Assembly: GCF_000967965.1 (NCBI RefSeq) | Contig: NZ_LACC01000031.1 | Span: 37,630-101,629 of the forward strand | DNA from: Pseudomonas fluorescens | GTDB taxonomy: Bacteria; Pseudomonadota; Gammaproteobacteria; Pseudomonadales; Pseudomonadaceae | Length of the DNA stretch: 64,000 nt | Direction of reading: 5' to 3' | Shown: in pieces, positions 25,956 through 34,882 of the stretch | Layout of the letters: each line of letters begins with the position of its first letter | Numbering within the stretch: the first letter of the stretch is position 1 | Position numbers and translations under genes: made by a program | The notes under the pieces: model-generated | Seen by the model: only the letters and a program-made list of their open reading frames with translations | Told to the model about the DNA's origin: nothing | The model's database searches: none

Positions 25956-26702
25956 ATGACTACTCAGAACCTCAGCGGCAAAGTGGCATTGATTCAAGGT
26001 GGTTCTCGCGGTATCGGCGCAGCCATCGTCAAGCGCCTGGCTGCTGAAGGCGCGACCGTTGCCTTCACTTACGTCAGCTCCACGGCCAAGGCCGAAGAAC
26101 TGCAAGACAGCATCACCGCCAAGGGCGGCAAGGCCCTGGCCATCAAGGCCGACAGCGCCGACGCCGACGCGATCCGCAGTGCTGTGTCCGCCACGGTAGA
26201 AGCCTTCGGTCGCCTGGATATCCTGGTCAACAATGCCGGCGTACTGGCGGTCGCACCGCTGGCCGAGTTCAAACTCGAAGACTTCGACCAGACCCTCGCC
26301 ATCAACGTGCGCAGCGTATTCATCGCCACCCAGGCCGCCGCTAAACACATGACCGAAGGCGGACGCATCATCAACATTGGCAGCACCAACGCCGATCGCA
26401 TGCCCTTCGCCGGTGGTGGCCCGTACGCTATGAGCAAGTCGGCACTGGTCGGCCTGACCAAAGGCCTGGCCCGTGATCTCGGCCCGCAAGGCATCACCAT
26501 CAATAACGTGCAACCGGGGCCGGTCGACACCGACATGAACCCGGCCCACGGTGACTTTGCAGAAAGCCTGATCCCATTGATGGCCGTGGGCCGTTACGGC
26601 AAGGCCGAAGAGATCGCCAGCTTCGTTGCTTACCTCGCCAGCCCTGAAGCGGGCTATATCACTGGGGCCAGCCTGACCATCGACGGTGGTTTCGGCGCCT
26701 GA
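25956..26702 (+). CDS. SDR-family oxidoreductase, BdcA-like
   Basis: A 248-residue short-chain dehydrogenase. The cofactor motif GGSRGIG is at 15-21, NNAG at 92-95, Ser143 and YAMSK with Tyr157 and Lys161 complete the catalytic set. The stretches GGRIINIGSTNADRMP and NNVQPGPVDTDMNPAHGD closely resemble the E. coli c-di-GMP-binding biofilm dispersal protein BdcA. It could equally be a generic 3-oxoacyl-ACP reductase-type enzyme. GGAG lies about five bases before the ATG. Divergent from the LysR gene, its likely regulator. Confidence 0.88.
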   Translation: MTTQNLSGKVALIQGGSRGIGAAIVKRLAAEGATVAFTYVSSTAKAEELQDSITAKGGKALAIKADSADADAIRSAVSATVEAFGRLDILVNNAGVLAVAPLAEFKLEDFDQTLAINVRSVFIATQAAAKHMTEGGRIINIGSTNADRMPFAGGGPYAMSKSALVGLTKGLARDLGPQGITINNVQPGPVDTDMNPAHGDFAESLIPLMAVGRYGKAEEIASFVAYLASPEAGYITGASLTIDGGFGA

Positions 26703-26725
26703 TTCGTATCTGCCAACTGCAATAA

Positions 26726-26815
26726 CTGTGGGAGCGAGCCTGCTCGCGAAGAGGGAGTATCAGACACGTTGATGTTGTCTGAAACACCGCTTTCGCGAGC
26801 AGGCTCGCTCCCACA
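26726..26815. repeat. REPIN between convergent SDR and HAD genes
   Basis: CTGTGGGAGCGAGCCTGCTC and its inverted copy; spacer of about 40 bases. Confidence 0.85.
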
Positions 26816-26842
26816 TTTGCCAGTGTCGACCCGTCTTTTTAG

Positions 26843-27538
26843 CTAGGTCCGCTCCAGCGCCGGCAAACCAAATGCGCCCGGCTCGAACGCCTTCAACGTA
26901 CGAAGAATGCCATCGGCATGTGCGTACTTTGCGTCGGCCATTGCCGCATCCGGAATCGCAATCGCCGTCATCCCTGCCGCCTTCGCCGCAGTGACACCAA
27001 AGGGCGAATCCTCGAACACCAGGCAATCTTCGGGTGCAACACCCAGGCGCCGCGCCGCCGTCAGGAAAATATCCGGTGCCGGTTTGGCCGCGCCCACTTC
27101 GGGGTCATCGGCGGTGACGATAAAGTCGAACAAGGCGAACCAGTCGCGGTGCAAGGTGGTTTTCTGGCCAAACGACTGGCTCGAGGAACTGGTTCCCACG
27201 GCAATGGGAATGTTGTTGGCCTTCAGATGCCGTACCAGTTCCTGTGCACCGGGCATTGCCTGCGCTGTAGGAAAACGCTCGCGCATCAGCGGCTCGCGGA
27301 TCACCAGGAACTCTTGCGCCGTAATCGGCAGGTCCAGCGCTTCAACCACATAGCGCGCCAGATCGCCCGCGCCCCGGCCAATGATGTTCTGTTTGATGCT
27401 CCAGTCGAACGTCCGGCCGTAACGCGCGGCAATGATGGACGTGACTTCGGTGTAGATGCCCTCTGTATCCAGCAACAAGCCGTCCATATCGAAAATCACG
27501 GCCTTGATCGGGCCGAATGCTTTCAGTGGTGCATTCAT
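26843..27538 (-). CDS. HAD-IA hydrolase (beta-phosphoglucomutase / pseudouridine-5'-phosphatase like)
   Basis: A 231-residue HAD hydrolase with a helical cap. Motif I FDMDGLLLDTEG puts the nucleophile Asp17 and acid Asp19 in place; motif II is VGTSSS, motif III the Lys of AAKPAPD, and motif IV FEDSPFGVTAAKAAG. The GS1-like arrangement suggests a sugar or nucleoside phosphate substrate. The gene stands alone between a REPIN and the Rhs gene. Substrate cannot be told from sequence. Confidence 0.87.
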   Translation of the reverse strand: MNAPLKAFGPIKAVIFDMDGLLLDTEGIYTEVTSIIAARYGRTFDWSIKQNIIGRGAGDLARYVVEALDLPITAQEFLVIREPLMRERFPTAQAMPGAQELVRHLKANNIPIAVGTSSSSQSFGQKTTLHRDWFALFDFIVTADDPEVGAAKPAPDIFLTAARRLGVAPEDCLVFEDSPFGVTAAKAAGMTAIAIPDAAMADAKYAHADGILRTLKAFEPGAFGLPALERT

Positions 27539-27785
27539 CGAATCTGATCCGTTTTCTAAGGCATCCCGGGCAGCTCAGGTACGGCCAATGCCCCATGGAT
27601 TAAAGGATTCAGCAGCATAGCGAGCCCCGCCGGTTCAGGGCAATGATGAAATCCCGATCGACGCCGAATGGCCCTCCGCGATTAAGCGAATCGCCCTACA
27701 GCAAGCGCCACCTTTCCTGACTTCTTTCCTTGCCGATCCGCCGCAGAGTTTCGCGCTCCACACGCCGCCAAGCGAAAGACAGCAG

Positions 27786-30700
27786 ATGTTCGATCCCCAA
27801 GAGGTATTGGCATGCCCCGCCAGCGGTCCCCTGACACTTCGCTCCGGCAGGCAGGAACGCCACGAGGACGCCTCCAGACAGGCGAAAAACCCCAATGGCG
27901 ACAGCGCCGACACCGTCGAGCGAACCACCGCTCACAACGGCCCGGTGTCGATGGTAACCGGCGAAGGACTGCTGCCCCTCACCGACGGTACCCTCGACGG
28001 GATCCAGCCCTTCTACTTCACCCGCCTCTATCGCACCAGCGCCGTCGAAATCGATAGCGGCCTCGGTTTTGGCTGGAGCCATTCGCTGTCCCAGCACCTG
28101 GAATTCCACGGCGAGCAAGTGCTGTGGATCGATCCCGAAAACCGCCGCACGCCGTTTCCACGCCCGACGGCGGAGCGCCCGGTGATCCACAACAGCCTGT
28201 CGCGAGCGGCGATTTACCTCGGCAAGAAGCCGGACGAACTGATCCTTGCCCTGGCCGGCGACCGCGCGCGGTTCTACCACTTTCATGACGGCCGGCTCAG
28301 CGCGATCAGCGACGCCTACGGCAACCGCCTGACGGTGCAGCGGGACCGCTGTGACCGGATCCAGCGCCTGGACAACGGCGCCGACCGCGCCTTATTGCTG
28401 CGTTACGACTTCAAGCATCTGGTGGCCGTCGACTATCAGGTGCTTCAGCGCGGCGACCCCGAGGCGAACACCTGGAGCACCGAACAGACACTGGTCAGCT
28501 ACCGCTACGACGCCCGCCAGCGCTTGATCGAGGCAACCAACGCCGCGGGTGAAAGCGAGCGCTATGACTACGACGAGCAGCACGTCATCCTGCAACGGCA
28601 ACTGGCCGGCGGCGCGAGTTTTTTCTGGGCGTGGGAACGTTCCGGCAAGGCAGCCCGCTGCATCCATCATTGGGCCTCGTTTACGCAAATGGAGGCGCGT
28701 TACGCCTGGGACGATCAAGGCTGCGTGACAGTGAACTACGCCGACGGTAGAGAAGAGTCTTACGTTCATGACGATCGCGCACGATTGGTGCGCCAGGTCG
28801 GGCCCGACGGCGGTGAGCTGCACAAGGCCTACGACGATCAGGGCCGCCTGATCGCCGAGCAGGACGCCCTCGGTGCTGTCACCGACTACCAATATGACGA
28901 AGTCGGCCTGTTGGTCGCGCAGCTTGCGCCCGATGAGGCGCCCATGTCCTGTGACTATCGCCACGGTTTCCTGCACACCCTCAGCCGTGGTCAGGCGACA
29001 TGGACCTGTCAGCGCAATGCCCAGGGCGAAATCACTGCCGTCACCGATCCCGACGGACAGATCACCCGCAATTTCTACGACCCGCAGGGACGCTTGCTGG
29101 CAATTCGATTCCCCGACCAGAGCGGTCACCGGTTTTCCTGGAATGCCTTGGGGCAACTGCTGGAGGAGACCTTGCCAGACGGTGCCCAGCACACTTTTTC
29201 CTACGATGTGCTGGGCCGGCGGATTAGCCGGCAGGACGAACACGGTGCCATCACCGGCTATGAGTGGGACACCGTGGGTCGACTGACCAGGACCACGCTG
29301 CCCACCGGTGCCTGCCGTGCCTATCGCTACAACGCCTACGGCCAGGTCACCGCCGAAACCGACGAACTGGGACGGGTAACCCGTTACGAATTCGCCGACG
29401 ATCTGCACCTGGTCAGCCGTCGGATCAACCCCGACGGCAGCGCACTGAAGTACAGCTACGACCATGCGCAACTGTTGCTCACCGAGATCGAAAATGAAGT
29501 CGGCGACACCTATCGACTGGACTACACGCCGGGCGGATTGATCCGACAGGAAACCGGCTTCGATGGCCGTCGTACCAGCTATGCGTATGACGGTAATGGC
29601 CAGTTGCTGGAGAAAACCGAGCTCGGCGACGACGGTTCGCAACTCGTCACGCAGTACCAACGCGACAGTGCCGGGCGCTTATTGCTCAAGACCCTGCCCG
29701 ACGGGGTCAAGGTCGAGTACCACTACGACGACTTCGGGCGGCTGGTCAGCGTCGACGACGGCCAGGACCATCCGCTGGCGTTCGAATACGACCGCCAGGA
29801 CCGGCTGATCACCGAGCATCAGGGCTGGGCTACTCTGCGTTACGGCTACGACGCCTGCGGGCGGCTCAAGCGCCTGCGCCTGCCGGACGGCTGTGTCCTT
29901 GCTTACCACCACGCCAAAGGGGGCGCCCTGACTGCCATCGATCTCAACGGCACGCGCCTGACCAGCCACCGTTTTGTCGGCGGGCGCGAACAGCAACGCC
30001 AACAGGGCCTGCTGCTCAGCGATTACGCCTACGACGAGCAAGGTCGTTTGCAAGTCCATGCCGTCAGCCAAAAGCAACGACCCCTGTACCGCCGCGAGTA
30101 TGCCTACAGCGCAAAGGGCAATCTCCTGCAGATTGCCGACAGCCGTCAGGGCCAACGCCACTATCAATACGATGCGCTCGACCGCCTGACCGGCGTACGC
30201 CACACCCGCGACCAGTTCGCGGAGAACTTCACCCATGACCCGGCCGGCAACCTGCTGATCCAGGACTGCCCAGGTCCGTGCGTGCTAAAGGGCAATCGCC
30301 TGTGCCGCCGCTACGACAGTCACTATGACTACGACGCCTTCGGCAACCTGATCCGTGAACGCCGCGGTACGCCGACCCAGGTCACAGAATACTCTTACGA
30401 CAGCCAGCACCGCCTGATTGGCGTCAGCAGCCCGGACGGTAAAAGTGTCAGCTACCGCTACGACGCCTTCGGCCGGCGCATCCGCAAAACCGTCGACGGC
30501 CAGACAATGCAACTCTTCTGGCAAGGTGACCAGCTCATCGCCGAAAGCGCTCCCCGGCACTACCGCAGTTACGTTTACGAACCCGGCAGCTTCCGCCCGC
30601 TGGCGCTGCTCGACGGCAAGGGCCGGGCAGACGTCTGCCCGTTCTACTACCAACTCGACCACCTCGGCACCCCGCAGGAACTGACCAGCTACGGTGGCGC

Positions 30701-31142
30701 CATCGTCTGGTCGGCGAAATACACCGCCCACGGAAAACTCCGCGAAGTAAGCCACGGCGACGGCGAACGGTTCGAACAGCCGCTACGGTTTCAGGGGCAA
30801 TACTTCGACGTCGAAAGCGGCCTGCACTACAATCGGCATCGCTACTACCATCCGGACATCGGTCGTTATCTGACGCCGGATCCGGTCAAGCTGGCCGGTG
30901 GGCTGAACCCGTATCGGTACACCAGGAACCCGACGGGGTGGGTGGGTCCGTTGGGGTTGAGCGGGAACTGTCCACTGGCGAACAAGGCAGGAGGCTCGGC
31001 GCGAGATGGGGTGGGTGAGGCAAAAGTTGATGAGGGTGAGCCCAATGTGCCCTCACCAAAACCTCCAAACCAATACTTACATCGCGCAGACTCAGGCCAC
31101 GACATGTCCAGGACCGGACGATGGACACGTTCGATCAGCTAG
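27786..31142 (+). pseudogene. Rhs-family polymorphic toxin, probably truncated at both ends
   Basis: A 1118-residue YD-repeat protein. The Rhs shell runs from VSMVTGEGLLPLTDGTLDG (about residue 55) through many YDxxGRL repeats to the core end YHPDIGRYLTPDPVKLAGG. Full-length relatives carry an N-terminal delivery part (PAAR or adaptor); here the frame opens at 27621 with no start codon until 27786 and no PAAR or membrane segment. The C-terminal motif reads WVGPLGL instead of WVDPLGL: Gly1054, codon GGT at 30945. Only about 60 residues follow, ending in KPPNQYLHRADS and a non-homologous tail. Full ADP-ribosyltransferase-type tips continue well past RADS. No immunity gene follows. It could still be a short intact Rhs shell. 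Confidence 0.72.
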
Positions 31143-31172
31143 ACAACCGGTCAATCCGCCAGCACGATTCGA

Positions 31173-31355
31173 TCAATCTTCGTCCTCTTCCTCATCTTCA
31201 AACTCGATATTCCCCACATCGCCCGCATCATCAGCATCGTTAAGCGGCACAGTCGCATCATCCATCAGCGATCCCGGATCTTCATTGCCGGGATCGTTGA
31301 TAGATGGCAGTCCGCTCGGGCCCTTTTCTTCCTTGCCTTCGCTTTTCGCAGTCAT
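31173..31355 (-). CDS. Small strongly acidic protein, unknown function
   Basis: A 60-residue protein with 21 Asp/Glu, nine of them in the last ten residues (EFEDEEEDED). GAGG six bases before the ATG is a good ribosome site. The N-terminal third contains KGPSGLPSINDPGNEDPGSL. It has no cysteine, membrane segment or recognisable domain. It is convergent with the Rhs gene, 30 bases from its stop. I would not link it to the Rhs gene as an immunity protein: orientation is opposite, and it looks like a general Pseudomonas hypothetical. Confidence 0.62.
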   Translation of the reverse strand: MTAKSEGKEEKGPSGLPSINDPGNEDPGSLMDDATVPLNDADDAGDVGNIEFEDEEEDED

Positions 31356-31371
31356 GGGATGCCTCGCTCAA

Positions 31372-31839
31372 CTAGTGATGCTTTTTGTGGTGTTTGTTCG
31401 AGTGTTTATAACCGTTACCGGAATGGGAATGACCGCTGTCACTCCCCAGATCATTGCCGACCGCACCGCCGGCTGCACCGCCCAGGCCTGCACCGATGGC
31501 TGATCCAGTCGAACCGCCAAGACTATTGCCGACCACCGATCCACCCGCAGCGCCCAAACCACCGCCTACCGCCGCCTCGGTGCGACTATGCTTGGGCGCG
31601 GCAATGGCACTACCGGCCGCTCCGCCGACACCTGCACCAATCGCTGCGCCCGTACTGCCGCCCACCTGGCCACCGACAACGTTGCCCAACACCCCACCAA
31701 GACCACCGCCTACCGCGGCATCTCCATTACCTCCCGCCAGCGCCACCTGAGAGACCAGCAATCCAAAAACAATCGCAGGCACCATCAATAGTCGAGCATT
31801 CAGGCTTCCGTTTTTTTTGCCGTTGGTTTTCGGGTTCAT
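31372..31839 (-). CDS. Exported glycine-zipper protein with His-rich tail
   Basis: A 155-residue protein. Signal peptide: a basic N-terminus (MNPKTNGKKNGSLNARLL), a hydrophobic core and a VALAGG cleavage region at about 35. The mature part is built of GxxxG repeats (GGGLGGVLGNVVGG, AAIGAGVGGAAGSA) typical of glycine-zipper membrane-interacting domains. The tail GHSHSGNGYKHSNKHHKKHH has seven histidines and could bind metal. The ATG at 31839 follows GAGG at six bases. It is a tandem paralogue of the 122-residue gene at 31953-32321, and a terminator lies between them. Confidence 0.78.
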   Translation of the reverse strand: MNPKTNGKKNGSLNARLLMVPAIVFGLLVSQVALAGGNGDAAVGGGLGGVLGNVVGGQVGGSTGAAIGAGVGGAAGSAIAAPKHSRTEAAVGGGLGAAGGSVVGNSLGGSTGSAIGAGLGGAAGGAVGNDLGSDSGHSHSGNGYKHSNKHHKKHH

Positions 31840-31910
31840 GGCACGCCTCGCATTCTTCCAGGGTATGGAAGATTTGAGCTGCTGCGGCGTGAAACGTTCA
31901 TAAATGAAAA

Positions 31911-31931
31911 AGCCCGGCATCAAGCCGGGCT
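31911..31931 (-). terminator. Terminator between the two glycine-zipper genes
   Basis: AGCCCGGC/GCCGGGCT stem with a short loop. On the minus strand it is followed by TTTTTC, so it ends the 31953-32321 transcript. Confidence 0.8.
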
Positions 31932-31952
31932 CTTTTCAAATCTGAATCAGGA

Positions 31953-32321
31953 TCAGTGACGCTTGTGACCATTGGCCAGGTTGCTGCCTACGCCGCCGCC
32001 CAATGCACCGCCCAGGCCAGCACCGATGGTGGCACCAGACTTGCCGCCAAGGCTATTGCCGATCACCGAACCACCGGCCGCGCCGACACCGCCACCAATA
32101 GCAGCGCTGGTGCGATGACCTTTTTTGGCGGCAACTGCGCTGCCCGCCGCGCCAGCAACGCCCGCACCAATCGCGGCGCCAGTGCTGCCACCCATCTTCT
32201 GGCCGACCACGTTACCCAATGCGCCGCCCAAGCCACCGCCAAGCGCGGCAGTGCCGTCGCCAGCCATTGCACCTTGAGCAACCAGAAGCCCCAGAACCAG
32301 AGCGGGCAGTGTTAAACGCAT
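31953..32321 (-). CDS. Exported glycine-zipper protein
   Basis: A 122-residue protein with a signal peptide (MRLTLPALVLGLLVAQGAMAG) and glycine-zipper repeats such as GGGLGGALGNVVGQKMGG, AAIGAGVAGAAGSAVA and GGVGAAGGSVIGNSLGG. It ends in a short basic GHKRH tail. It aligns repeat for repeat with the downstream 155-residue paralogue but lacks that protein's long leader and His tail. Such proteins are usually membrane- or envelope-associated in Gram-negative bacteria. Specific role unknown. Confidence 0.78.
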   Translation of the reverse strand: MRLTLPALVLGLLVAQGAMAGDGTAALGGGLGGALGNVVGQKMGGSTGAAIGAGVAGAAGSAVAAKKGHRTSAAIGGGVGAAGGSVIGNSLGGKSGATIGAGLGGALGGGVGSNLANGHKRH

Positions 32322-32632
32322 GACAAAAACCTCAAAAAATAGGGGTACACAAAAAGGGGGCGAGATTGAATGCTTTTGCGCGGAAAAAGTCCAGCACGCC
32401 GGTCCAACTTCGCGATTGGCGACGGTTGGACAGCGTTTACCGAAAAGGTTTTATCGCGGACAAAAAAAAGCCCGCTGGGGAAACGGGCCAGGTGTTGCTT
32501 TCTAACGGATGAATCGAGACTACGGAGGGGGCTGTGAAAAGTTTGTGAAAGATCGTCACTTTAAAAAACTTGTCATAAAACCCTTTCAGACATGAAAACC
32601 TCGCTCAATGACGGGGTTATGCCTGCGTTCGT
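32322..32632. other. Intergenic region with a minus-strand terminator
   Basis: No gene supported in 311 bases. It contains the terminator at 32463-32490 and the presumed promoter of the glycine-zipper gene. A 61-residue plus-strand frame here has no ribosome site. Confidence 0.6.
32463..32490 (-). terminator. Terminator of the 62-residue gene
   Basis: GGCCCG/CGGGC stem; on the minus strand it is followed by eight T. It is about 145 bases after the stop of the gene at 32633-32821. Confidence 0.7.
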
Positions 32633-32821
32633 TTACTTCCTGACCGGTGCTGTCACCTTGGGTAAGAATTTGCCCTTCAGTACCCGGCACGCCCTGGTCT
32701 TGATCTTGTCGACCTCAGTCTGGTCCTCGCCGAAACTGGCCACATACTGGGTCTGACCACACCGCACGGAGTTGTTGATCGGAAATTCTGCGCCATCGTC
32801 CTCGATATACGGATCAGCCAT
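32633..32821 (-). CDS. Small conserved hypothetical protein
   Basis: A 62-residue protein beginning MADPYIEDDGAEFPINNSV. It has two cysteines (NSVRCGQT and TRACRVLKG). The ATG at 32821 sits directly behind a purine-rich GGGGTGAAGAG. The charge changes from an acidic N-terminus to a basic C-terminus (VLKGKFLPKVTAPVRK). No membrane segment or known domain. It has its own terminator about 145 bases downstream, which favours a real monocistronic gene. Confidence 0.6.
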   Translation of the reverse strand: MADPYIEDDGAEFPINNSVRCGQTQYVASFGEDQTEVDKIKTRACRVLKGKFLPKVTAPVRK

Positions 32822-32967
32822 CTCTTCACCCCTTTCAAAAAATGCGATCGACACCGGCAAGCCCTTTGCCTGAAAGAATACCGATCGCCAAGGTTTTTTA
32901 GACTAGCCGGTCACTAACGGACCTGCCGTTCGGATTTTCCCGTGACCGACGAATGGCTTCTCACCTT

Positions 32968-33288
32968 TTACCTCAACTTGACCGCCGTCCCGGTCACAAA
33001 CACCACGACCATCCCGCCTTTGCCGGCCGGCATGCTGATCTCATAATCAAGCCCGACCACCGCGTCCGCCTGAAGCGCCTGCGCCCGTTCCTTGATCTCA
33101 TCGGTGGCCTGAATGCGTGCTTCCTTCAACGCTCGCTCCAGAGTCTGGGAGCGCCCACCGAAAAAATCGCGCATCCCGGCAAACACGTCGCGGACAACGT
33201 TGATCCCTTGCACCGACTCGGCGCTGACGATGTCCAGGTAGGCGGTAATTTGCCGGCCTTCGATGGAGTGGGTTGTGGTGATGATCAT
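32968..33288 (-). CDS. YbjQ-family (UPF0145) protein
   Basis: A 106-residue YbjQ-like protein, the usual family size. Conserved blocks: ITTTHSIEGRQITAYLDIV at the start, GINVVRDVFAGMRDFFGGRS in the middle and ADAVVGLDYEI near the C-terminus. Members form pentamers; the proposed heavy-metal-binding role is unproven. Its ATG overlaps the stop of the upstream serine hydrolase gene by four bases (ATGA), so the two are translationally coupled. Confidence 0.86.
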   Translation of the reverse strand: MIITTTHSIEGRQITAYLDIVSAESVQGINVVRDVFAGMRDFFGGRSQTLERALKEARIQATDEIKERAQALQADAVVGLDYEISMPAGKGGMVVVFVTGTAVKLR

Positions 33289-34628
33289 GGGTGTTCCTTC
33301 CTGTTCAGATATTCAGCCAACGCATCAAACGCCGGCAAAGTGACGGGATCATTGGCCGAGTTGCTGGCCACCGGATGGGATGCGTAGCGGACGATGACCA
33401 TCTCGGCCTTCGGGTCGACATAAATGCGCTGCCCGTGGACCCCACGCGCCATGAATGCCCCGCCCTCCTTGTCCGTCACCCACCACATCGACCGGTAACT
33501 CCAGCCTTTGAGCAATGCGTACCCCGCCTTGGCGAAAGCCTGCCTATCACCGCCACCACGGATATCGTCGATCACTGCCTCTGGCACGATCTGTTGACCG
33601 TTGAACCGACCGCCGTTACGCAACATCTCGCCAAAACGCGCCAGATCCCGCAATCCCGTATTCAAGCCACCACCGGCGAACGGCGTGCCAATGGAGTCCA
33701 CAGTGAAATAGCCGTCCTGTTCGGCACCCAAGCGGCTCCAGATGTTCTCCGACAGCAGTTGCGCAACATTGCGGCCGGTGACGCGGGCGATGACCCAGCC
33801 CAACACGTCGGTGTTGACGGTTTTGTAGGCGAACGCTTTGCCGTGCTCACCTTGTGGTTGCACCGTCTGCAAAAATTCGAAGTAACTGCGAGGGCCGTCA
33901 TAACCCTTGGGTTTTGGCAACGGACTGCCTGCCCTGGCATGGGCCCAGACCTCGGCGTTCGGGTCTGCGTAGTCCTCGCTGTATTTGAGGCCTGTGGTCA
34001 TGTCGAGCACCTGCCGCACCGTGGCGTTGCCAAACGCAGAATCCGTCAGCTCAGGTACATATTCGGCAACCCGCTTGTCAGCATCGATGCGTCCCTGCGC
34101 CACCAACATGGCACCCAGCGTGCCGACCACGGACTTGGTCACTGACATCGCCGCGTGCTGGCCGTCCGGCTTCAACACGCCGAAGTAACGTTCGTAGACA
34201 ACTTTCCCGCGGTGCATCACAACAATGCCATCGGTGTACGTGGCTGCGAGGGATTGCTCCCAGGTCATAGGCGCCTTGGCGCCAAGGGGGACAAAACTGA
34301 TCCCGTCGATATCTTTGCGTAGTGCTATCTCCAGTGGAACCGGAGCCCCCAGGCCGCGTGAAACGTTGATCGTCGGCATCAGTTGCCGGAAATTCGAAAC
34401 ACTCCAGCGCATTGCCGGGAACTGGAAATAGCTGCCGTCTTCAAATCGCACGGTGCGATCGGCAGGGGGTGGAGAACCGACCATCCACCCGAGTCTGGCC
34501 GGGTCACTGGCTTCAGCGTCGGGAAAAGTTGCAGGGGCGGATGCAAGGGCCAGTGATGACTTGGCAACAAACGACACAGCCGCGATGAGCCTGGCTGCGC
34601 CGCGAAAGATGGCGCGAGGATGGAGCAT
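33285..34628 (-). CDS. Exported serine hydrolase, class C beta-lactamase fold
   Basis: A 447-residue penicillin-binding-protein-like hydrolase (family of EstB, NylB and AmpC folds). An N-terminal signal peptide (about residues 1-30, LIAAVSFVAKSSLALASA) is followed by the SxxK motif MSVTKS with Ser162 and Lys165, a Tyr-containing FAYKTVNTD, and HGQ in VHGQRIYV. The start MLHPRAIF at 34628 is better placed than the frame from 34685. Substrate unknown; esterase or amide hydrolase is more likely than beta-lactam resistance. Overlaps ybjQ by four bases. Confidence 0.86.
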   Translation of the reverse strand: MLHPRAIFRGAARLIAAVSFVAKSSLALASAPATFPDAEASDPARLGWMVGSPPPADRTVRFEDGSYFQFPAMRWSVSNFRQLMPTINVSRGLGAPVPLEIALRKDIDGISFVPLGAKAPMTWEQSLAATYTDGIVVMHRGKVVYERYFGVLKPDGQHAAMSVTKSVVGTLGAMLVAQGRIDADKRVAEYVPELTDSAFGNATVRQVLDMTTGLKYSEDYADPNAEVWAHARAGSPLPKPKGYDGPRSYFEFLQTVQPQGEHGKAFAYKTVNTDVLGWVIARVTGRNVAQLLSENIWSRLGAEQDGYFTVDSIGTPFAGGGLNTGLRDLARFGEMLRNGGRFNGQQIVPEAVIDDIRGGGDRQAFAKAGYALLKGWSYRSMWWVTDKEGGAFMARGVHGQRIYVDPKAEMVIVRYASHPVASNSANDPVTLPAFDALAEYLNRKEHP

Positions 34629-34742
34629 GATGTCGATTCCGTTCGAAGAGTTTGAGCAGTCTAACAGCCGGACCTGCCAGGTCACTGCCAGTACGGTAGA
34701 CGCCTCTTGTTTCTTACGTGCCGAAAATCAAATGCCAAAAAC

Positions 34743-34780
34743 ACAAAACCCCCGGCTTCTTTCGAAACCAGGGGTTTTGT
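34743..34780. terminator. Terminator downstream of tRNA-Ser
   Basis: ACAAAACCCC/GGGGTTTTGT, a perfect 10-bp stem. On the minus strand GTTTTGTGTTTTT follows, ending the tRNA transcript. Confidence 0.8.
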
Positions 34781-34792
34781 CTACATCGAATT

Positions 34793-34882
34793 TGGCGGTG
34801 AAGGAGAGATTCGAACTCTCGATACAGTTTCCTGTATACACACTTTCCAGGCGTGCTCCTTAAGCCACTCGGACACTTCACC
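34793..34882 (-). tRNA. tRNA-Ser (anticodon GGA)
   Basis: Read on the minus strand: acceptor GGTGAAG pairs with CTTCACC, followed by discriminator G and encoded CCA. The anticodon loop CTGGAAA gives GGA. A long variable arm and the T arm (GAGAGTTCGAATCTCTC) are present. Type II serine tRNA, 90 bases including CCA. Confidence 0.97.

Noticed and set aside
28392..29660. 422-codon minus-strand frame inside the Rhs gene
   Set aside because: Composition is that of reversed YD repeats; no coding evidence.
31173..31355. Acidic protein as immunity gene for the Rhs toxin
   Set aside because: It lies on the opposite strand with its own ribosome site, and the toxin tip appears lost.
33285..34628. Class C beta-lactamase resistance gene
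   Set aside because: SVTK and the overall length fit the broad esterase/amide hydrolase branch; the AmpC-specific YAN and KTG motifs were not clear.
34793..34882. tRNA-Ser as an attachment site for a genomic island
   Set aside because: No integrase gene and no second copy of the tRNA 3' end in the window; neighbouring genes look like ordinary chromosomal content apart from the Rhs gene.
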